Part shown: positions 60,001 through 64,000 of the stretch, one piece after another
Layout of the letters: every line of letters starts with the position of its first letter
Numbering within the stretch: the first letter of the stretch is position 1
Assembly (NCBI RefSeq): GCF_003628535.1
Contig: NZ_RBCI01000004.1
Span: 601,646-665,645, forward strand
Source of the DNA: Flavisolibacter nicotianae
Lineage (GTDB): Bacteria; Bacteroidota; Bacteroidia; Chitinophagales; Chitinophagaceae
Reading direction: 5' to 3'
Length of the DNA stretch: 64,000 nucleotides
The notes under the pieces: model-generated
The model's input: the letters and a program-made list of their open reading frames with translations, nothing else
What the model was told of the DNA's origin: nothing
The model's database searches: none
Position numbers and translations under genes: made by a program

Positions 60001-61806
60001 ACCGCCATCGGGATAGTTCACATAGCTGCCGCTGTTGGGATAACCATTTGAGTTGATGCCAGACACTTCAAACACGGGACGACAGTAGAAGTTACTGTCC
60101 ATGGAAAAAGCGCTGGTGTAGTAATTGGAACGCAAAATGGCCGACATACACAACTGCTCTTGCGTAACCGCGAAGAGGATGTTGTTACGAACCACCATGT
60201 TTGTGAATACAGCTTTCATGTCGTGCGCACAGATCTGGCCCACGGCATTGTTGTAAAGCGTGTTGCCGGTAACGGTAATGCTGGCATTGCTGCCCAGCCA
60301 AATACCCGAGCGGGAATTGTTGAAACAGGTGTTGTTCCGGATGGTTACGTTGGCCGTGTTGCCATCCATGTAAATGCCGTGTACCTGGCCAATGAAGGGA
60401 TTCGTTTCATCAACGTTGATCCCGTAGTGGTCGCCGACTCCATCATGGCAGACATTGCCTTCCACCAAACGGTTAGTACCGGAATTTTCATAGGTATAAA
60501 TGCCGCCGCCGTCTGATTTTACGGCTACATAATTTTTTAATTCGTTTTTGCGAACAATGGTGTTGCTTCCACTGAAATAGATTCCAGAGTAGCCAATGTT
60601 CTCGACTTTGTTGTATTCTACAACCGAGTTGGACCCGACATTAAAAACGCCGATGTACTGGCTGTCGCCGTTCAGTCCCATGCCCGAATTCATGCCAATA
60701 TCATGGACGTAGTTCCCGGAAATGGTCCAATAGATCGAACCGGCTAATTCCAAACCATTGTTGTTGATGTCGTGAATATTACAATTGGCAATGGTGTTGT
60801 GATTGGTGTTTTCTATAAACCCGGTTTTATCAATGCTCACACCGTTGGCTCCGGAAAACGAAAGATCGCAGTTCTTGATCGTGATGTAGGAAGCGTCTTT
60901 AAACTTGACAATGTGCTGGTTGCCTCCCATGAACGTCAACCCTGAGAACGTCAGGTTGCTTTGCCCGTTCACAAAAAGCAGGCTGTCGAGGGTAGCTGCC
61001 TGAATGGAATAATCGGTTGGATTGTTCAGACCAAAATTCATGGTCAGTGTCTTCGAATTGTTATCGTAGCACCAGTCGCCGAGTTGTGTACAAGCATTCA
61101 CGTGGTTCTGAAAAAAGAAACCGTGATTGTACAGGCTCTTATACGTCGTTGTTGGGTGATCGGGGCTCACATACGGAGTTGAAACAATCGTATTGCTGCT
61201 TTGCGAGGTGATCAGGCTGCGGTCAATTACCCATTGTTCCTTTTTTTGCACCAGTTCACCACCGACAAATGAAGGGGCCGAACCGATGCCATTCGAGTTA
61301 ATCGTTGTTGTGCTGGAGATGGGATCCGGGGTCGAAATATAGAAATAAGAGTCGCGGCCTTTGCCTGCTTTGGGATACCGGCCGAGGGGTTGCAAGGCGC
61401 CGTCGAACAGCACCATCATCAATTGATTAGTGGGAGGATTGGATAACGTTGTCTGGTAAAGACCGTTGCCGACCGAACGCCAGCCGCTCATGTTCGTCAG
61501 ACCCGAGATGATCGGGTTGGCGCCGGAACCGTAACCCGCAAAAACGATCGGGCTGCCGGAAAGTCCGGAGCGGCTCATCGACATTGTTCCGTAGAAAACA
61601 TCACCCCGTTTAAACAGAATGGAGTCGCCGGGAGCGACTGAACTTAAAACAGCATTCAGCTTGTTAATACTTTTCCAGGGAGTGGCAGGGTTTTGGGCCT
61701 GTGCACTGCTTCTGCTGTCATCCCCCGTTGTTGAGGAGAAGTAGTAGTTCGTTGCGTTTGCATTAAAAAAAATTATAATGCAAAGACCTAGCAAAATGGT
61801 TTTCAT
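57049..61806 (-). CDS. Secreted beta-helix protein with four CBM6 modules, three Ig-like repeats and a type IX sorting domain
   Basis: The protein has 1585 residues with a signal peptide (MKTILLGLCIIIFFNANA). Parallel beta-helix repeats run from about residue 283 to 564 (short NxxxxNxxG coils such as TIRNNTCFNNSRSGIWLG). A small beta domain follows to about 690. CBM6 modules lie at about 693-815, 1002-1124, 1219-1342 and 1354-1478, each with EAESY, SCSEGG and LNWFE. Three Ig-like repeats (NFPAI or SFPAI to SFSV or SFTV) fill 824-905, 907-990 and 1129-1214. The C-terminal 80 residues carry the type IX sorting signature (KLYPVPVQSEMTLQLNN...GVYMLQVK). It is probably a surface polysaccharide lyase, epimerase or hydrolase; the enzyme class cannot be fixed. 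Confidence 0.9.
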   Translation of the reverse strand: MKTILLGLCIIIFFNANATNYYFSSTTGDDSRSSAQAQNPATPWKSINKLNAVLSSVAPGDSILFKRGDVFYGTMSMSRSGLSGSPIVFAGYGSGANPIISGLTNMSGWRSVGNGLYQTTLSNPPTNQLMMVLFDGALQPLGRYPKAGKGRDSYFYISTPDPISSTTTINSNGIGSAPSFVGGELVQKKEQWVIDRSLITSQSSNTIVSTPYVSPDHPTTTYKSLYNHGFFFQNHVNACTQLGDWCYDNNSKTLTMNFGLNNPTDYSIQAATLDSLLFVNGQSNLTFSGLTFMGGNQHIVKFKDASYITIKNCDLSFSGANGVSIDKTGFIENTNHNTIANCNIHDINNNGLELAGSIYWTISGNYVHDIGMNSGMGLNGDSQYIGVFNVGSNSVVEYNKVENIGYSGIYFSGSNTIVRKNELKNYVAVKSDGGGIYTYENSGTNRLVEGNVCHDGVGDHYGINVDETNPFIGQVHGIYMDGNTANVTIRNNTCFNNSRSGIWLGSNASITVTGNTLYNNAVGQICAHDMKAVFTNMVVRNNILFAVTQEQLCMSAILRSNYYTSAFSMDSNFYCRPVFEVSGINSNGYPNSGSYVNYPDGGIIEAYDLRFYSLDTWQQLSGMDAHTQKTPVSISSPSDIRFEYNASNTSKTVSLDASYIDMKGQTYSGSLTLAPYSSIVMVKTSSQTLTQSLDYLPIPGKIEAESYYAVQGAVMESCSEGGKDASGFGQGSYLDYKVNVASAGTYTFNFRIAGWGGQFQVKNIAGTLLSTVNVPSTNGWQTWKTISSTVTLPAGQQILRFYVTSPGFNLNWAEALNNSTQMQSQVINFPAIANKQTTDLAFALSATASSGLPVIYNLVSGPASIAGSTVTLTGGTGTVTIEATQSGNGTYSAATPVRQSFSVNSISLLSQTISFPAIPSKQTTDPAFALSATTSSGLPVSYKVVSGPATISGSTVTLGGTAGTVTIEASQSGSTSYNAATPVTQSFSVSTSSTSSSVSTSGYQPIPGRVEAESYSAMQWVLLESCSEGGQDASGFGTGSWMDYKVNVAAAGTYTLNFRVAGWGGAMQLQNANGNTLASISVPSTGGWQVWKTISVSVNLPAGQQTLRLAVITGGFNFNWFEGVSSVAVQQAQTISFPAIPNKLTTDPAFTLSATATSGLAVSYRVVSGPATVSGSTVTLNGVAGTVTIEASQSGNTSYTAATPVSQSFTVTAPVVSASGYQPIPGKVEAESYSAMQWVLLESCSEGGLDAGGFGTGSWMDYKVNVASAGTYTLNFRVGGWGGSMQIRNAGGTVLNTVSVPSSGGWQTWKTVSATVNLAAGQQVLRLYVVDGGFTLNWFEGVTASASTTTTLPDYQPIPGKVESESYSAMQWVLQESCAEGGLDVGGFGTGSWMDYKINVAAAGAYTLNFRVAGWGGTMQLQNSSGSLTVSIPSTGGWQVWKTISVPVSLQAGPQVLRVYIVTGGFNLNWFEGLSSSSGTTVGGPAPKLGTTAGMDATTPSTTSSFKLYPVPVQSEMTLQLNNAYTGAVQVSVVDAAGRTHKEFSLQKQGQELIQRISVGGLTPGVYMLQVKMKDKMEAKSFVKQ
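57370..59730 (-). repeat. Intragenic repeats encoding CBM6 and Ig-like modules
   Basis: Four copies of about 370 bases (approximately 57375-57745, 57780-58150, 58435-58803 and 59360-59728) encode CBM6, and three of about 245 bases encode the Ig-like domain (58165-58415, 58840-59080, 59093-59335). The last three CBM6 copies share long stretches of near-identical protein (SAMQWVL.ESCSEGG), which suggests recent duplication within the gene. Confidence 0.8.
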
Positions 61807-62349
61807 TGGAATCTTAGAGTTTAAAGAATATAGGAACATAGTTGGCTTAGGTTTATTCTACTGTGAATTTTGCTCTACATATCGAGTCGATCAATACACA
61901 TCGTAGACGAAGCCGCACTAGACAAATATCACACCGAATGTTTTAAAATCAAATATTTGTTCGATAAAAAAAATGAGTTTTTGATTTCAGTTATTCGTTG
62001 TTTGGACAGAAGCCGTTTACGTATATACTCACGTTTATATATGTGTGTCTGGATAAGGTTTTTCACGTAAAAAGGACTACCAAAAATACTTTAGGAAGTT
62101 TTTTAATGCCTTTGTCATCCGACGATTCTACGCACTGCAGCCATTCGCCAATCCATTTCGCCAATTCGATTGTTTTAACCGTTCAACCCAAACGACAGAG
62201 AGTTGGAAAAAAAGCCGTGCGATTTCCTGCGGTGTGAAAAGAAACAGGAAAGACTACAAAAAGGCGAACTGCCAGGATGATGTTCGCACGTTACCGCCGG
62301 CATCTGCGGGAAATTGCAGACGAGGAATGCGCAATAAAACGGTTCGCTG
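61807..62349. other. Gene-free AT-rich interval upstream of the beta-helix gene
   Basis: This 543-base gap lies between the beta-helix gene start and the stop of the acyltransferase gene. It contains AT-rich stretches (around 61940-62060) and no credible gene. The small open frames here have no ribosome-binding site or recognisable content. No exact TAnnTTTG box was seen before the beta-helix start; TATATTCTTT on the minus strand (around 61823-61832) is a weak candidate. Confidence 0.4.
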
Positions 62350-62934
62350 TTAAAGAGAAGATGACGTTATCGTATAATTGTATTCTGAATTGCTGTTGAC
62401 AATATAACCGGCCGTCGCATATGCATTGGCGATAATATTTCCCGGGTTTCCAATCACGATACTGTTGGAGGGCACATCAAAATTCACAAAGGAATTGGCT
62501 GCAATCATTACATTATTCCCAACCGTTATGTTTCCAACGACAACCGCTCCGGGTCCAATGTACACGTGGTTGCCGAGGGTGGGTGCACCCTTGTTTTTTC
62601 CTCTTTTGGTGTTTCCCAGCGTTACGCCTTGCAAAATGGTACAGTCACTGCCGATCACCGACCGCGAGTTGAAGACAATGCCACCGAAATGCGGCAGGTG
62701 CAATCCGCCACCGATCTTCACTTCCTTGGGAATTTGAATGCCGTACTTGAAGGTATACCGGTGGTAAAAGTACCGGGCTATGAGCCCTTGCACTGAATTT
62801 CGTTTGTATTTCACAACCATGCGGAAAAAAAAGAGGTACCGAAAGGTGGGAACATTGATCAGTGTTTTGAGCAATGTTTTTCTATCTCTTTTCCCGGTAT
62901 ACCGGTACAAGTCGGCCAGGACCAAACTATCCAT
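62350..62934 (-). CDS. Left-handed beta-helix O-acetyltransferase, serine acetyltransferase-like
   Basis: The protein has 194 residues. An N-terminal helical region (about 1-60) includes LADLYRYTGKRDRKTLLKTLI. Hexapeptide repeats follow: IPKEVKIGGGLHLPHFGGIVFNSRSVIGSDCTILQGVTLGNTKRGKNKGAPTLG, then VYIGPGAVVVGNITVGNNVMIAANSFVNFDVPSNSIVIGNPG. The catalytic His lies in LHLPHFGG. Such enzymes near export genes acetylate sugars of a surface polysaccharide; an acetyl-CoA serine transferase role is less likely in this context. Confidence 0.88.
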   Translation of the reverse strand: MDSLVLADLYRYTGKRDRKTLLKTLINVPTFRYLFFFRMVVKYKRNSVQGLIARYFYHRYTFKYGIQIPKEVKIGGGLHLPHFGGIVFNSRSVIGSDCTILQGVTLGNTKRGKNKGAPTLGNHVYIGPGAVVVGNITVGNNVMIAANSFVNFDVPSNSIVIGNPGNIIANAYATAGYIVNSNSEYNYTITSSSL

Positions 62935-63549
62935 AAGGTTTCTACTCTTTACAGGTTAAAGCAATCTCTCTTTGCACTGGCAGGGCCACGATTGAACGAT
63001 ACAGGCTGGTGCTGTTTGCGGCAACCTTCTCTCCCACCCACTTCCAGCACATTAAGAGACGGTCAAAAATAGGGGCATTTGCGCTGCCGACGTCACCGAC
63101 AGGCGTTTTTGTCTTTCCCCGCTGTCATTGTTCGAGGTTTGGTTCATTCAGGGACGATGGTTATAAAACGTTTTAAAGGAGAAAGCAGTTTAGCAACCGT
63201 CCCTCAAATGGATTTTTCAGATTGTACTTTTAAATAGGCAATGTTGAAATTTCTCATTCACCATTGACGCTGGAGATTTTAAGATAGCTTCCCAGAAGTT
63301 CGGGAGTATGATTGATTGCAAGATTTTCTTCCGTAAATAGTCCTGTCTCTCTTTTTAATTTCATAATTGGATGAAACCGTCGTCTGTGAAGAAGCGCAGG
63401 TATTTTCCTGCGATCATCCATTATCCACCGACACAATCCTGACCGAAAACAGTTTGGCATCACGTTGTGCGTCCTGCGTCAACCAAAAAAGAACAGGCGA
63501 CCTCTTTGAAGGGTCGCCTGTTCACAAGTCAAGCTATTTTAGTTTCCTG
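62935..63549. other. Gene-free interval between the acyltransferase and the right-edge protein
   Basis: This 615-base gap holds the terminator of the right-edge gene. No gene is convincing; a minus-strand open frame of 69 codons at 63254-63463 has no recognisable features. Confidence 0.4.
63486..63524 (-). terminator. Intrinsic terminator of the right-edge gene
   Basis: GAACAGGCGACC (63492-63503) pairs perfectly with GGTCGCCTGTTC (63513-63524). On the minus strand TTTTTT follows. It lies 26 bases past the stop at 63550. Confidence 0.85.
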
Positions 63550-64000
63550 CTATTGTTTCAAAAAAGTCTGGCTTTGCACACGACCGTTCATTTCCACCTG
63601 GAGCAGGTACACGCCCCTTGACAAATCATTCACGGGAATACGTTGTGTCATTTCGGGCCCACGCTTCTGCAGGCGAAGCGACCGATGCAGCCGCCCGGCT
63701 TCATCCAGGATCATCACATGCAGCGCACCCGTGTAGGTATTGTTCAATTGAAGGGTCATTTCACTGCGCGCCGGAAGCGGGTAAAGGCGTAGCAACGATG
63801 TGTTCAATGTGTTGACCTCCTGCGTAGCGGCGCTTGAACCGAAGCCCGGACGAGCCGTAACGAGGGTAGCACTATTCAGTCCTTCGAACCAGTTGAGGGT
63901 AAAGCCCGGGTCGACAACATAGAGCCGAAGGGTTTGCAGTCCGGCCGGAAGCGTGACGCTGCTGCTCACTGTCTTCCAGGTCTGCCAGCCACCCGATGAA
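63550..64000 (-). CDS. Secreted CBM6 protein with type IX sorting domain, 5' part missing
   Basis: Only the C-terminal 149 residues are in the window; the rest extends past position 64000. The visible part begins inside a CBM6 module (GGWQTWKTVSSSVTLPAG, then LYVVDPGFTLNWFEGL). After a linker it ends in a type IX sorting domain (RLYPLPARSEMTLQLNNTYTG...GVYLLQVEMNG...FLKQ). The sorting domain is closely similar to that of the protein at 57049-61806, so both are probably exported by the same machinery and bind the same polysaccharide. Confidence 0.88.
   Translation of the reverse strand, partial: SSGGWQTWKTVSSSVTLPAGLQTLRLYVVDPGFTLNWFEGLNSATLVTARPGFGSSAATQEVNTLNTSLLRLYPLPARSEMTLQLNNTYTGALHVMILDEAGRLHRSLRLQKRGPEMTQRIPVNDLSRGVYLLQVEMNGRVQSQTFLKQ

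Noticed and set aside
63254..63463. Minus-strand open frame of 69 codons in the right-hand gap
   Set aside because: No recognisable domain, no ribosome-binding site and no promoter box; likely chance.
1..64000. Search for tRNA, rRNA, insertion sequences, integrases and attachment sites
   Set aside because: Reading both strands gave no cloverleaf with a TTC loop and acceptor stem, no rRNA signatures and no transposase or integrase motifs. A tRNA scan program would settle the first point.

Overview
The window looks like a chromosomal segment of a Bacteroidota bacterium, most likely from the Chitinophagaceae or a close relative (inference). The evidence is a type IX secretion C-terminal domain on secreted proteins, several genes preceded by the Bacteroidota -7 promoter element TAnnTTTG, a DUF6089 outer membrane protein, a PASTA protein without a kinase, and the typical housekeeping gene set. 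I found no rRNA, tRNA, CRISPR array, insertion sequence or prophage.

Positions 1-9750 hold a partial flavin amine oxidase, a small membrane protein, an ECF sigma factor with its probable anti-sigma partner, a large secreted metzincin-type protease, a secreted SMP-30 beta-propeller, a TSUP permease and glutaminyl-tRNA synthetase. Positions 9927-14793 hold a lipoprotein and a four-gene sugar-acid catabolic cluster: SDR, FAH-family hydrolase, SDR and a FucP-type symporter. This resembles a non-phosphorylating L-fucose pathway, but the dehydratase and lactonase are not in view. Positions 14995-16027 hold clpS and aat side by side, a compact N-degron module. Positions 17045-20127 hold a cytoplasmic PAS histidine kinase, its NarL-type regulator and a lone receiver domain that resembles the regulator without its DNA-binding half.

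Positions 20195-46120 are mainly housekeeping: valS, a YCF48-type secreted protein, rhodanese, PASTA protein, ddl, a DUF6089 protein, rimO, nhaA, CsbD, a lipid kinase next to an App1 phosphatase, a cysteine desulfurase, a GlmM-type mutase, ribD, prmC, exbB/exbD, an SPFH protein, an OmpA protein and pepT. Positions 46576-64000 read as a surface polysaccharide locus. They hold a polyprenyl-phosphate sugar transferase, a Gfo/Idh/MocA oxidoreductase, UDP-GlcNAc 2-epimerase, a Wza-type export lipoprotein, a hexapeptide acyltransferase, a giant beta-helix/CBM6 protein and a second CBM6 protein cut by the window edge. A 1547-residue DUF4011 helicase-nuclease (49785-54428) and a Nudix hydrolase sit inside this locus. 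The helicase-nuclease is the best candidate here for an under-described, possibly defensive, system.

Between genes I see ten or more intrinsic terminators, a dispersed intergenic repeat in two copies, facing 8-bp ATATC arrays, and promoter boxes placed so close to the start codons of ddl and prmC that their transcripts may be leaderless. All functional calls come from reading the sequence; no database search was run.
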